A DNA stretch of 36,845 bases from Minisyncoccota bacterium (GCA_022841645.1 JALHRC010000002.1:1-36845), one strand, 5' to 3'. Shown: positions 28,507 to 35,449, counted from the stretch's first letter. The notes: generated by a model not told the origin, from the sequence alone. Made by a program: numbers and translations.

Positions 28507-29613
28507 ATGCGTCTCGCTCTTATCATTGCCGCACTTTCAATCGTGTCGGTCCCGCTCGTTACGAGCGGAGCCACTATAGCAACTACCACCACATCACTGT
28601 CAGTAAGTATTTGCGGTAATTCTATCGTTGATGATGGCGAACAGTGTGACGTACCTGGTGAGACGGGTGTCTATAGCACAACCATCACGGGACGACAGTG
28701 CAATGCCGTGTGTTCATTTGGTCCATACTGTGGAGATGGTATTTTGCAAACTACCTATACCGAAGAGTGTGACGACGGCAACAACGACAACGCTGACTTT
28801 TGTTCAGCTACCTGCAAAATTGAGCCAGCAGGCTCGGGTGGCGGCGGCGCCTCCGGCGGTGGCTCGGGTGGCGGCGGTGGCTCTAGTCGTGACCTTGGTG
28901 AATCGCAAATTAGTATTTCAGGGCGTGCTTACCCTGGTCGAACTATTAACATCCTGCTTGATACAGAGTCAGTGGGATCAGTGCAGGCTGATTCGCAAGG
29001 TCGTTTTGAATTTACAACTGATGCCTCACCTGGCACAGCTACGCTTGGTATTTGGGCAAACGATAGTAGTGGTACCCGTTCGATTACGCTCAACTCTACC
29101 TTTGACGTTACTCAAGGAGCAATCACTAACGTTAATGGACTGATACTGCCTCCCACCATTCGCGTTTCCAACACCAATCCAAATCCTGGTGACACCGTCA
29201 CAGTAAGTGGGCAGTCAATCCCGAACGCACGAATTGAAGTACAGGTAGGTAGTGGTGCACGCACGCTTACGGCGAGCTCATCGCCGGCGGGGCAATGGCA
29301 GGCAACACTAAATACTTCCGGATTGTCGGCCGCTGAGTACACCTTGCGGGCTCGTTCCCTGAGCGGTAGTGGGTCACTTTCCGGTCAAAGTAATTTTAGT
29401 AGTGCCATTCAACTCTTCTTGGGAGTAGACGGTGAGGCGGCCGCCCCTTCAGACCTCAACCGTGACAATAAAATTAACTTAACAGACTTCTCAATCCTCA
29501 TTTTTTGGTGGGGAACTAACGGTGGTGATTCAAATCCGAGTGCAGACATAAATGGAAATGGTCGTGTTGCACTCGAAGATTTTTCGATTTTACTTTTTAA
29601 CTGGTCTGGCTAA
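28507..29613 (+). CDS. Secreted Cys-rich/Ig-like protein with C-terminal type I dockerin
   Basis: A signal peptide (~1-21, ending VTSGA) is followed by two copies of a Cys-rich motif of the CGDGxxQ...EECDDGN type (DUF4215/Myxococcus cysteine-rich repeat; CGNSIVDDGEQCD and CGDGILQTTYTEECDDGN, residues ~37-100). Then comes a natural Gly/Ser linker (~108-125), two Ig-like/Big-type segments (~130-310; RAYPGRTINILL and PGDTVTVSGQSIPNARIEV) and a dockerin at 316-368. The dockerin has two calcium loops, DLNRDNKINLTD (316-327) and DINGNGRVALED (347-358), each followed by an F-S-I-L helix. A dockerin binds a cohesin, and three cohesin proteins are encoded 1.6-6 kb downstream. There is no membrane segment besides the signal, so surface attachment would rely on the dockerin. 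Confidence 0.9.
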   Translation: MRLALIIAALSIVSVPLVTSGATIATTTTSLSVSICGNSIVDDGEQCDVPGETGVYSTTITGRQCNAVCSFGPYCGDGILQTTYTEECDDGNNDNADFCSATCKIEPAGSGGGGASGGGSGGGGGSSRDLGESQISISGRAYPGRTINILLDTESVGSVQADSQGRFEFTTDASPGTATLGIWANDSSGTRSITLNSTFDVTQGAITNVNGLILPPTIRVSNTNPNPGDTVTVSGQSIPNARIEVQVGSGARTLTASSSPAGQWQATLNTSGLSAAEYTLRARSLSGSGSLSGQSNFSSAIQLFLGVDGEAAAPSDLNRDNKINLTDFSILIFWWGTNGGDSNPSADINGNGRVALEDFSILLFNWSG

Positions 29614-29627
29614 CACAAATTTTGTGT
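29613..29627. repeat. AT-rich palindrome after the dockerin gene
   Basis: ACACAAATTTTGTGT is a perfect 15-nt palindrome centred on one base, starting on the final base of the stop codon. It overlaps the TGTGTATAA motif of the next promoter. It is too weak for a convincing terminator and may be an operator. Confidence 0.35.
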
Positions 29628-29665
29628 ATAACTCACGCGTGTGCACGAGTAACCGCGTAGAATGA
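29623..29665 (+). promoter_or_regulatory. Promoter module of the 381-aa surface protein
   Basis: TGTGTATAA (29623-29631) lies 22 nt before CGCGTAGAATGA (29654-29665), which contains the -10 candidate TAGAAT (29658-29663). The block matches CGCGTACAATGA upstream of the 618-aa gene in 11 of 12 bases, with the same upstream motif at nearly the same distance. Transcription would begin near 29670. No -35 like TTGACA is seen. Confidence 0.5.
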
Positions 29666-29680
29666 AGTTGTATCTGCTAC

Positions 29681-29687
29681 GGAGGTG
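29681..29687 (+). promoter_or_regulatory. Shine-Dalgarno GGAGGTG of a small upstream ORF
   Basis: GGAGGTG is the strongest Shine-Dalgarno in the window and lies 8 nt before GTG 29696. Its first G is at the inner edge of the leader's closing stem, so folding could affect access. Confidence 0.6.
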
Positions 29688-29695
29688 AACAATTA

Positions 29696-29875
29696 GTGTC
29701 ACTGCATCGCAGTCGCGAGCGATGGATGCTTCAGCCGAGTGTTACGTCGCAGATACGTTTACGGTTTATTTCGGTAGGTTGGTGTGGAGACCGTCCTAGC
29801 GAGGGAGTAATCCCAAATTCTGTTCTACGTGGTGTGTCGCGCACTCAAAGACCAGACCGTAGGCTAACAACGTAG
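29696..29875 (+). CDS. 59-aa Arg-rich small ORF in the leader (too short for the ORF track)
   Basis: The frame opens at GTG, runs 59 codons and stops at TAG, 7 nt before the ATG of the surface protein gene. The product begins MSLHRSRERWMLQPSV and contains GWCGDRPSEG; 11 of 59 residues are Arg and there is no hydrophobic stretch or signal peptide. It is not recognised. Its well-placed Shine-Dalgarno contrasts with the absence of one before the downstream ATG, so translational coupling is plausible: ribosomes finishing here would open the stem at 29824-29876 and re-initiate at 29883. The alternative is that the region is purely a structured RNA and the open frame is chance. Its base composition is not obviously different from its neighbours. 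Confidence 0.45.
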   Translation: MSLHRSRERWMLQPSVTSQIRLRFISVGWCGDRPSEGVIPNSVLRGVSRTQRPDRRLTT

Positions 29876-29882
29876 AGAAACC

Positions 29883-31028
29883 ATGAGTACAACGAGAACC
29901 TCGTTCTCGTTGCTCCAAGCTACTGCTTTGATTGCAATTCTGGCGACCATTTTATGGTCAATTGGATTGTCATCATTCCGCTACGCGGAAGCAGCAAATG
30001 TCACGTCGTTTAGCGACACCCTGAGCGATTCAGCACCAAGTGTCGTTTCAAACCACACCCTCACGTTCAATACTCCAAACGGAGTAGCGGCAGGAGGTAC
30101 AATTGTTATCACGTTCCCAGGCGGCTTCGGAGGAATCACCGGCATCGATTTTGGAGATATTGACCTCGCGGTCAACAGCTCTGACGTCACTCTTGCTGGA
30201 AGTCCATCTGGCGCTACATGGGGAGCAACCACCACTGCTACCACGATTACGCTCACAAGCGGATCTGGTACGATCGCGAGCAGTGCGACGGTTACAATTG
30301 AAGTGGGAACAAACGCTACGTTTGGTACTACTGGAGACGAGCGCATCACTAATCCTGGTGTAGGTTCGTATGAAATCAATGTTGCCGTTGGGACCCTCGA
30401 TGGTGGCGCTACCCGCGTTGCTATCTTAAGTCCAGTAGAGGTAACTGCTTCAGTAGACACCATTCTAGAGTTTGAAGTAAACGGTCTCGGGGAAGGAAAT
30501 ACCATCAACAGTACAACCACCACCGGTTCATCATCGGCCACCGCCATTCCATTTGGTGAGTTGCAAGCTGGTGTAGCAACTACGGTTGCGCAAGAATTGA
30601 TAGTGTCGACAAACGCAAGTAACGGCTTTGTCGTTACCGTGCAAGTTGACGGCCAACTCGTTTCAGCTACTGGAGCTGACATCGACGGCTTTATCGAGGG
30701 CGCGTACACTAGTACACCAACTCTGTGGCAAGGACCAGTGCCCTCTATCGGGAACGAAGAAACCTATGGACACTGGGGTATAACCACAAATGATGATTCA
30801 GTAGGAGTTGGACTGACCGACCTCTTCGGTGTCGGTGGTTCTGGCAACCGCTACGTCTCAGCCTCAACCACACCGGTTGAAGTATTTAGACACAACGGCC
30901 CAGCCGATGGTACTAGCCCTAGCATCGGACAGACCGAAGTGGGCTACCAGATCCAGATTTCGTCGCTGCAAGAGGCGGGTGACGACTATAGCGCTACGCT
31001 GACATACGTAGCAACGCCAGTGTTCTAA
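29883..31028 (+). CDS. 381-aa secreted surface protein, probable abundant envelope/S-layer-like protein
   Basis: A signal peptide ends at AEA-37. The mature ~344 residues contain no Cys, almost no Lys, and are Thr/Ser/Gly/Val-rich beta structure. Residues ~40-190 form a beta sandwich with VAAGGTIVITFPGGF. Residues ~222-260 carry PFGELQAG followed by IVSTNASNGFVVTVQVDGQL. The end has YGHWGITT and a closing YSATLTYVATPVF. PFGELQAG and WGIT recall YGALEPG and WGIxVP in the giant and 618-aa proteins, so the domains may be related. The gene has its own promoter, a structured leader and a strong terminator, as expected for a highly expressed monocistronic surface protein. S-layer function is an inference; no SLH or sortase motif is present. 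Start ATG 29883 is the only suitable one before the signal peptide. Confidence 0.88.
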   Translation: MSTTRTSFSLLQATALIAILATILWSIGLSSFRYAEAANVTSFSDTLSDSAPSVVSNHTLTFNTPNGVAAGGTIVITFPGGFGGITGIDFGDIDLAVNSSDVTLAGSPSGATWGATTTATTITLTSGSGTIASSATVTIEVGTNATFGTTGDERITNPGVGSYEINVAVGTLDGGATRVAILSPVEVTASVDTILEFEVNGLGEGNTINSTTTTGSSSATAIPFGELQAGVATTVAQELIVSTNASNGFVVTVQVDGQLVSATGADIDGFIEGAYTSTPTLWQGPVPSIGNEETYGHWGITTNDDSVGVGLTDLFGVGGSGNRYVSASTTPVEVFRHNGPADGTSPSIGQTEVGYQIQISSLQEAGDDYSATLTYVATPVF

Positions 31029-31061
31029 CGAGATCATAGGCTCTAAGCTTGGAGTTAACAC

Positions 31062-31098
31062 AAAAAACCCAATCTCCCACCACGAGGTGGGTTTTTTG
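31062..31098. terminator. Bidirectional-type intrinsic terminator
   Basis: CCCACC-ACGA-GGTGGG (31076-31091) is followed by six T (31092-31097), a classic intrinsic terminator 34 nt or more past the stop of the 381-aa gene. CAAAAAACCCA at 31061-31071 can also pair with TGGGTTTTTTG, lengthening the stem or giving function on the other strand. Confidence 0.88.
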
Positions 31099-31133
31099 TT
31101 TCTAAAAAAGTGGTGTCCACAAAGCTAAAACTG

Positions 31134-31158
31134 ATTTCATCGAGGGGCGGGGTATACT
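31134..31158 (+). promoter_or_regulatory. Promoter of the cohesin operon
   Basis: TATACT (31153-31158) is a good -10; a weak CTGATT-like -35 lies about 16 nt upstream. Transcription would start near 31165, some 6 nt before ATG 31171, so the message is nearly leaderless and lacks a Shine-Dalgarno. Confidence 0.45.
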
Positions 31159-31170
31159 CTATACATAAAC

Positions 31171-32205
31171 ATGGCCAGATTACTCTGTGTGGTGTGTGGT
31201 GTACTCGTATGGTTTTCACCAACTGTTGCCGACGCTGCGAGTCTATATCTTGATCCCGCCTCCAGCACCATTAATCGTGGTGATTCTGTTACTGTGGCGA
31301 TCCGTGTCGATACTGATGAGGCCGCCGGTGAATGTATCAACGCCGTCGATGGCACCATCGTCTTTGATGACAGTATCCAGCCAGTTGACGTGTCGCTCGG
31401 ACAGTCGATCATCAGCCTGTGGGTGGAAGCTCCGGTCCTTGCCCCTGGCGCTCGTTCAATAAGTTTTGCGGGTGGAATTCCAAACGGCTATTGCGGACGC
31501 ATTGCTGGCGACCCACGGCTCTCAAATGTAATTGCTGAGGTGGTGTTTCGTTCGCCCGGACTACAAATTGGAGGTGGTGAGTCGGTAAACCAAGCCACGG
31601 TAAGTCTTAGAGAAGATTCGGCCGTGTATCTCAATGACGGAGCAGGTACCAAGGCTACACTTTCTCTCTATCCTGCTGTCATCTATCTCTCGCCCGGCGC
31701 TGGCTCTACTATCAATGACACCTGGCGAACTGCAGTTCAAAATGACTCGACCCCACCACAAGAATTCAGCATCACCTTGGGGCAATACGGCTCGTCATTT
31801 AACGGGCAATATTTCATTGAGTTTAATACCACTGATAAGGAAACTGGCCTGAGCCATTACGAAGTAATGGAAGAAGCTTCTGGAGAGTTTGCTCGTTTTC
31901 GCTGGGGCCGCACTGACGCACCGTGGGTAGCGGCACGTAGTCCGTATGTTCTTAAGGATCAGTCACTGAATTCTGTTATTTTGGTGCGTGCCATTGACAA
32001 AGCAGGTAATGAATACGTGGCAACATTAATTCCAGAGGAATCCCTCCGTACGATCTCTCGTGAGCGGCTTCTTATGGTAGGAATTGCCGTTGCTTCGCTC
32101 ATGGTACTAATTGCAGTTGTCGTGCTTTCACTGTGGTGGTACCGCCGCCGCATGCGGGGTAGTGAGGATAATGTAGTCACCCCGCAGTCACCAGATCACG
32201 TATGA
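31171..32205 (+). CDS. Membrane-anchored cohesin-domain protein (cohesin 1)
   Basis: The signal peptide (1-22, ending VADA) is followed by a cohesin domain (~23-170) with the family pattern: LYLDPASSTINRGDSVTVAIRVDT, a VDGTIVFDD strand, GQSIISLW, an ISFAGGIPNGYCG turn and a late LNDGAGTKA segment. Two Cys (ECINA and GYCGR) are extra and could form a disulphide. An Ig/FN3-like domain (~200-290; DKETGLSHYEVM, RAIDKAGNEY) leads to one C-terminal helix (300-324) and a basic tail. The cohesin is thus displayed outside the cell on a short stalk, ready to bind a dockerin. The stop overlaps the next start by 4 nt (ATGA), so the genes are translationally coupled. Confidence 0.9.
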   Translation: MARLLCVVCGVLVWFSPTVADAASLYLDPASSTINRGDSVTVAIRVDTDEAAGECINAVDGTIVFDDSIQPVDVSLGQSIISLWVEAPVLAPGARSISFAGGIPNGYCGRIAGDPRLSNVIAEVVFRSPGLQIGGGESVNQATVSLREDSAVYLNDGAGTKATLSLYPAVIYLSPGAGSTINDTWRTAVQNDSTPPQEFSITLGQYGSSFNGQYFIEFNTTDKETGLSHYEVMEEASGEFARFRWGRTDAPWVAARSPYVLKDQSLNSVILVRAIDKAGNEYVATLIPEESLRTISRERLLMVGIAVASLMVLIAVVVLSLWWYRRRMRGSEDNVVTPQSPDHV

Positions 32206-33986
32206 GTAGCTCCTTGGTGAACTCTTGGCACTCAAGAGGTGCAAAGTATACAGTTCTTTCACTCGCAGTCATTTTTTGGTGTGCCAGTAGTAGTCTTGCC
32301 TATGGCGCGAGTCTTTCGATATCACCAGGAACTGGTGTGTACACGACCGGAGCCAGCTTTACGGTGGCAGTAGTCGTAAATACTGAGGGTGAGTCAGTCA
32401 ACGCCGCTGAAGGAACTATCAGCTTTAATCCACGCGAACTATCGGTGGTGTCGGTAAACCGCTCTAGTTCTATTTTTAGTCTGTGGGTGACCGAGCCAAC
32501 CTTTTCAAACAGTGCTGGTACTATTAGTTTTAGTGGCGGTTCGCCTGGTGGATACAAAGGTGGTGGTGGCACTGTAATGTCGATAACTCTGCGTGCAACT
32601 AATGCTGGTACTCCGAAGTTGTCATTTACCTCAGGAGCTGTACTAGCAAATGACGGCCGGGGTACTAATGTTCTCTCAGGAATGAAGGGGGGCACGTATA
32701 CTATAGGCGCAGCTACCAGCGCTCCTGCCCCAGAAGTCATTGAGTATGTAGCTCCCGCCAACACTCCCCGAGCACCTCGCGTTACCTCTTCAACTCACCC
32801 TGATGAACGCCTATGGTATGCAAAGAACGAAGCTGCGCTAGCTTGGGAGTTACCTTCCGGAGTTACTGCGGTACGCACGTTACTAGATAGGTCGCCTAGT
32901 ACTATCCCCACAAAAGTGTACGATCAGCCGCTCCGTAATATTACGCTCAGTGACCTACCCGATGGTGTTTCTTATTTTCATGTTCAATTTCAGAATGCAG
33001 ACGGCTGGGGAGGTGTCACCCATTATCGGCTAGCAGTAGACCGTGACCGGCCTACGTCACTTATACTCTCACTCCCTGAGGGCGCTGACTTGAATAACCC
33101 TGCTCAGACCCTGATCGCCACCGCGGTTGATGCAACGTCTCGTATACTGCGTTACCGAGTGCGGATTGACGCCACTGAACCTTTTGATGTTGAGGACAAA
33201 GAAGCTACTGGGCGTATCGTCCTGCCCGCGCTGCCACCTGGATATCACACGGCAATTATTGAGGCTTTTGACGAGGCAGGTAATAGCATTATTGAGTCAA
33301 TCTCTTTCACGACCGTAGCGTTTGCTGCCCCCGTCTTTACCGCTTACCCAGAGGAGCTCAATGCAGGGGTGATTCCGGTAATCCGTGGTACCACTAGGGC
33401 TAGTTCTACGGTCGTTGTCACACTCACGCCGCTCGGTGCTGATTTTCGGGAGTACACTGTACGCAGCGATAGTGAAGGCAATTTTACTTTTATCCCCGAG
33501 CAGGCACTTGGTACTGGTGTCTATGAGCTTTCTGCCCGTGCAACCGACAGCTATGGTGCCCAAAGTGATACATCAGTGCCGGTCCGAATTGCTGTACAAG
33601 AGCCTGGTCTCCTGCGCATCGGAACTTTTCTCGTGAGTGTGATGTCAATCGTTCTTTCACTTCTCGGCTTACTTATACTCACGATAATGGGCACGCTCTA
33701 CACACTTCGCTATGTGCGCCAATTCCGCCGACGTTTGACCATAGAATCAAAGGAAGTTAGTGCTATGGCGCGCCAAGAATTTGCCACTTTACGTAAAGCT
33801 ATTTCCCAGTACGAAGTTGATCTGCTTGATGGTAGGCGAGGTGGTAAACTTACCCGGGCTGAGTCAGCGATGCTGGAAGATTTTCAGTCCCTTCTTAGCA
33901 CTGCCGAACGTCGGGTAGAGAAGGAGGCAGCTGACGTTGAACATTTAGCTGAGGGTACCTCGTCGCGCACCACTAATCGTAAGTAA
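32202..33986 (+). CDS. Membrane-anchored cohesin-domain protein with cytoplasmic coiled coil (cohesin 2)
   Basis: The signal peptide ends near AYG-35. The cohesin (~36-168) has LSISPGTGVYTTGASFTVAV, EGTISFNP, SSSIFSLW, ISFSGGSPGGYKG and an ANDGRGTNVLSG end. Ig/FN3-like segments follow: ~195-290, a second at ~290-380 with VDATSRILRYRVRID and FDEAGNSI, and ~385-470, which resembles a Big/adhesin repeat. One helix lies at ~473-500. The C-terminal ~90 residues are cytoplasmic, charged and helical (FATLRKAISQYEVDLL, AMLEDFQSLLSTAERRVEKEA), likely a coiled coil. This topology links an external cohesin to a cytoplasmic helix, which could cluster the protein or pass on a signal; that is inference. 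It overlaps the upstream gene by 4 nt and is followed by the next gene after 10 nt. Confidence 0.9.
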   Translation: MSSSLVNSWHSRGAKYTVLSLAVIFWCASSSLAYGASLSISPGTGVYTTGASFTVAVVVNTEGESVNAAEGTISFNPRELSVVSVNRSSSIFSLWVTEPTFSNSAGTISFSGGSPGGYKGGGGTVMSITLRATNAGTPKLSFTSGAVLANDGRGTNVLSGMKGGTYTIGAATSAPAPEVIEYVAPANTPRAPRVTSSTHPDERLWYAKNEAALAWELPSGVTAVRTLLDRSPSTIPTKVYDQPLRNITLSDLPDGVSYFHVQFQNADGWGGVTHYRLAVDRDRPTSLILSLPEGADLNNPAQTLIATAVDATSRILRYRVRIDATEPFDVEDKEATGRIVLPALPPGYHTAIIEAFDEAGNSIIESISFTTVAFAAPVFTAYPEELNAGVIPVIRGTTRASSTVVVTLTPLGADFREYTVRSDSEGNFTFIPEQALGTGVYELSARATDSYGAQSDTSVPVRIAVQEPGLLRIGTFLVSVMSIVLSLLGLLILTIMGTLYTLRYVRQFRRRLTIESKEVSAMARQEFATLRKAISQYEVDLLDGRRGGKLTRAESAMLEDFQSLLSTAERRVEKEAADVEHLAEGTSSRTTNRK

Positions 33987-33996
33987 ATTCTGTCAT

Positions 33997-34674
33997 ATGA
34001 CCACACGTCTTTGGGTAATTACCGCCGTCACCGCAGTACTTTTGGGTTCTATTGCTGGTGGGCTCGTAGGATCATTTGTTGTAAATGACCGCCTCGATGA
34101 GGCGCGTTCGGCCGCGCTGGTTGATATCGCTGATCAGCGTACGGTCATGCAGTCCCTTTCGGAGGTGATGGCGCGCGGGGGAGCCGATACAATTACCGAG
34201 GCCGTTATTAAAGATTGCGAACCAGCTGAGCGCCAACGTTTTGATGCCTTACTCGGTAAACTAAGCGCCACCATTAGCCGCGCCGAACTAGTCGAGCTGT
34301 CACGACTTTTTGATCGCTGCGCTTATTTTTACGCTCGCCAGAAGGCAGTTATGGCGGCACGGTTAACGCGTGAGGTGGATGTTTACAAACTTCTCATAGA
34401 CCGTCTCAAGCGTCTTGAGCCAACAGCAGACCCCGCGACGTTTTCTGAGACCGTCTGGGATGAATTAGCGAAGCTAGAGCGTGAACAGAGCCGTTATTTT
34501 AACGACTTAGTCTCTATCCAGGGTAAAATTATTTCTGCTATGGTAAATGGAGCTCAAGCCACTTCACCGGAGCTCGATGCATTACGTAAGGAAGCGGGCG
34601 AGGCTCAAGAAATGCTCACCTTCAATGCCATTCAAATGAATGAACAGCGCACTAGCCTGCCCGGCAGCCTCTAA
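33997..34674 (+). CDS. Membrane protein with long helical domain, unknown
   Basis: Residues 5-29 form an N-terminal helix (LWVITAVTAVLLGSIAGGLVGSFVV) without a clear cleavage site, so the protein is anchored. The remaining ~195 residues are almost entirely alpha-helical and charged (ALVDIADQRTVMQSLSEVM, LTREVDVYKLLIDRLKRLE, WDELAKLEREQSRYFNDL). Two Cys (KDCEP and DRCAY) could pair if the domain is outside. No family is recognised; heptad-like spacing suggests a coiled coil or a small helical bundle. It lies between two cohesin genes in a tight operon (10 nt and 6 nt gaps), so it may be a partner of cohesin 2, whose cytoplasmic tail is also helical, but the topology is not certain. Confidence 0.82.
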   Translation: MTTRLWVITAVTAVLLGSIAGGLVGSFVVNDRLDEARSAALVDIADQRTVMQSLSEVMARGGADTITEAVIKDCEPAERQRFDALLGKLSATISRAELVELSRLFDRCAYFYARQKAVMAARLTREVDVYKLLIDRLKRLEPTADPATFSETVWDELAKLEREQSRYFNDLVSIQGKIISAMVNGAQATSPELDALRKEAGEAQEMLTFNAIQMNEQRTSLPGSL

Positions 34675-34680
34675 TCGGAC

Positions 34681-35448
34681 ATGTGGAAGCACTTCCAAAC
34701 ATGGTGGAATGTACTAACTGGCCGCTCCGATCGAGGGCCGGTGCGGTACATGTTTCCATTCGTGATTGGCATAGCGACCTTTTTGAGCGCGGCATCTCTC
34801 AATTCGGTCGAGTACTCTTACATCAGAGTTTCTCCTTCTGATACTACCCTAGAAATTGGTGAGCGTTTTTCGCTTGATATCTATGCCTACGCACACCAAC
34901 CTGTCAACGCTGTAGATATATCGGTCGCTTACTCTGATAGTGCGGTCAAAATCTTAGGCGTCGACACCGGTCAGTCGGTAATTACACTCTGGACGGAAGA
35001 GCCAGCCGTCAAAAACGGTGCAATTACATTGCGCGGGGGAACCTTTCAGCGTGGTTTTCGTGGGGAACACCTCGTTGCTACAGTAAACGTCGAAGCTAAG
35101 CAGGCTGGGCAAGCAGAATTCTTTATTTCGAACGTCCAGCTACTGGCTGGCGACGGCCGCGGCACCCCAGTTCTTACGGGCAAGCCGTCACTGAGTCGAG
35201 CCGACGTTAAAGTGGTGACAGAAACCAGTGAAGATGAAGGCGTTGCTAGCCTTGAGGCCAATGTGACCCTACTTATTGTTACGGATATTGACGGTGATGG
35301 GAAGGTTAGTCTGCGCGACGTAACTGCCTTTTTGAGTGCCTGGCACAGTCGTGATTCTGTTTATGACTTTAACAGTGACGGCAAAATGACGTTTCGTGAT
35401 TTTGCCATTATTCTCTCGGACTCATTTTTTGGAGCTAGGCCACGATAA
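34681..35448 (+). CDS. Cohesin-dockerin fusion protein (adaptor or self-assembling scaffoldin)
   Basis: A hydrophobic segment at ~22-43 (YMFPFVIGIATFLSAASLN) is a signal anchor or uncleaved signal. The cohesin (~46-183) shows SPSDTTLEIGERFSLDIYAY, a VDISVAYSD strand, GQSVITLW, an ITLRGGTFQRGFRG turn and GDGRGTPVLTG, matching cohesins 1 and 2 in order. The dockerin at 202-255 has two complete calcium loops, DIDGDGKVSLRD (202-213) and DFNSDGKMTFRD (229-240). Having both partner domains in one chain lets it bridge dockerin proteins to cohesin proteins, or chain with itself. It is the last gene of the four-gene operon, 6 nt after its neighbour. In cellulosomes such proteins are adaptor scaffoldins; here no enzyme is present. 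Confidence 0.9.
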   Translation: MWKHFQTWWNVLTGRSDRGPVRYMFPFVIGIATFLSAASLNSVEYSYIRVSPSDTTLEIGERFSLDIYAYAHQPVNAVDISVAYSDSAVKILGVDTGQSVITLWTEEPAVKNGAITLRGGTFQRGFRGEHLVATVNVEAKQAGQAEFFISNVQLLAGDGRGTPVLTGKPSLSRADVKVVTETSEDEGVASLEANVTLLIVTDIDGDGKVSLRDVTAFLSAWHSRDSVYDFNSDGKMTFRDFAIILSDSFFGARPR

Positions 35449-35449
35449 T

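Larger units (their letters stand above)
29670..29876 (+). promoter_or_regulatory. Structured 5' leader of the 381-aa surface protein mRNA
   Basis: GTATCTGC (29670-29677) pairs with GCAGATAC (29749-29756), extended after one mismatch by ACG/CGT, and encloses ACTGC-atc-GCAGT (29701-29713) or the alternative ATCGC/GCGAT pairing. A second stem, TCTACGT (29824-29830) with ACGTAGA (29870-29876), encloses GTGTG-tcg-CGCAC and ends just before the start codon at 29883. The first arm begins at the predicted mRNA 5' end. It matches no riboswitch class I can recognise. Confidence 0.5.

Noticed and set aside
29670-29876. Known riboswitch, tmRNA, SRP RNA or RNase P RNA in the leader
   Set aside because: None of the conserved cores of these RNAs that I know can be read here; it is kept as an unassigned structured leader.
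29981-30709. 242-aa minus-strand ORF opposite the 381-aa surface gene
   Set aside because: It is the antisense reading of a signal-peptide protein with convincing promoter and terminator; the composition (Val/Pro/Thr strings) is a mirror of the Thr/Gly-rich frame and it has no ribosome site.
32190-32210. Genetic code 25 (TGA as glycine)
   Set aside because: TGA ends the first cohesin gene in an ATGA overlap with the next start, and large frames in the window contain no internal TGA.
31171-35448. Cellulosome interpretation of the cohesin operon
   Set aside because: No glycoside hydrolase, carbohydrate-binding module with recognisable motifs, or multi-cohesin scaffoldin is present; only the interaction domains are shared.
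112-35448. Sortase (LPxTG) or SLH anchoring of the surface proteins
   Set aside because: No LPxTG-helix-basic tail or SLH motif was found in any of the proteins; anchoring is by N- or C-terminal membrane helices.
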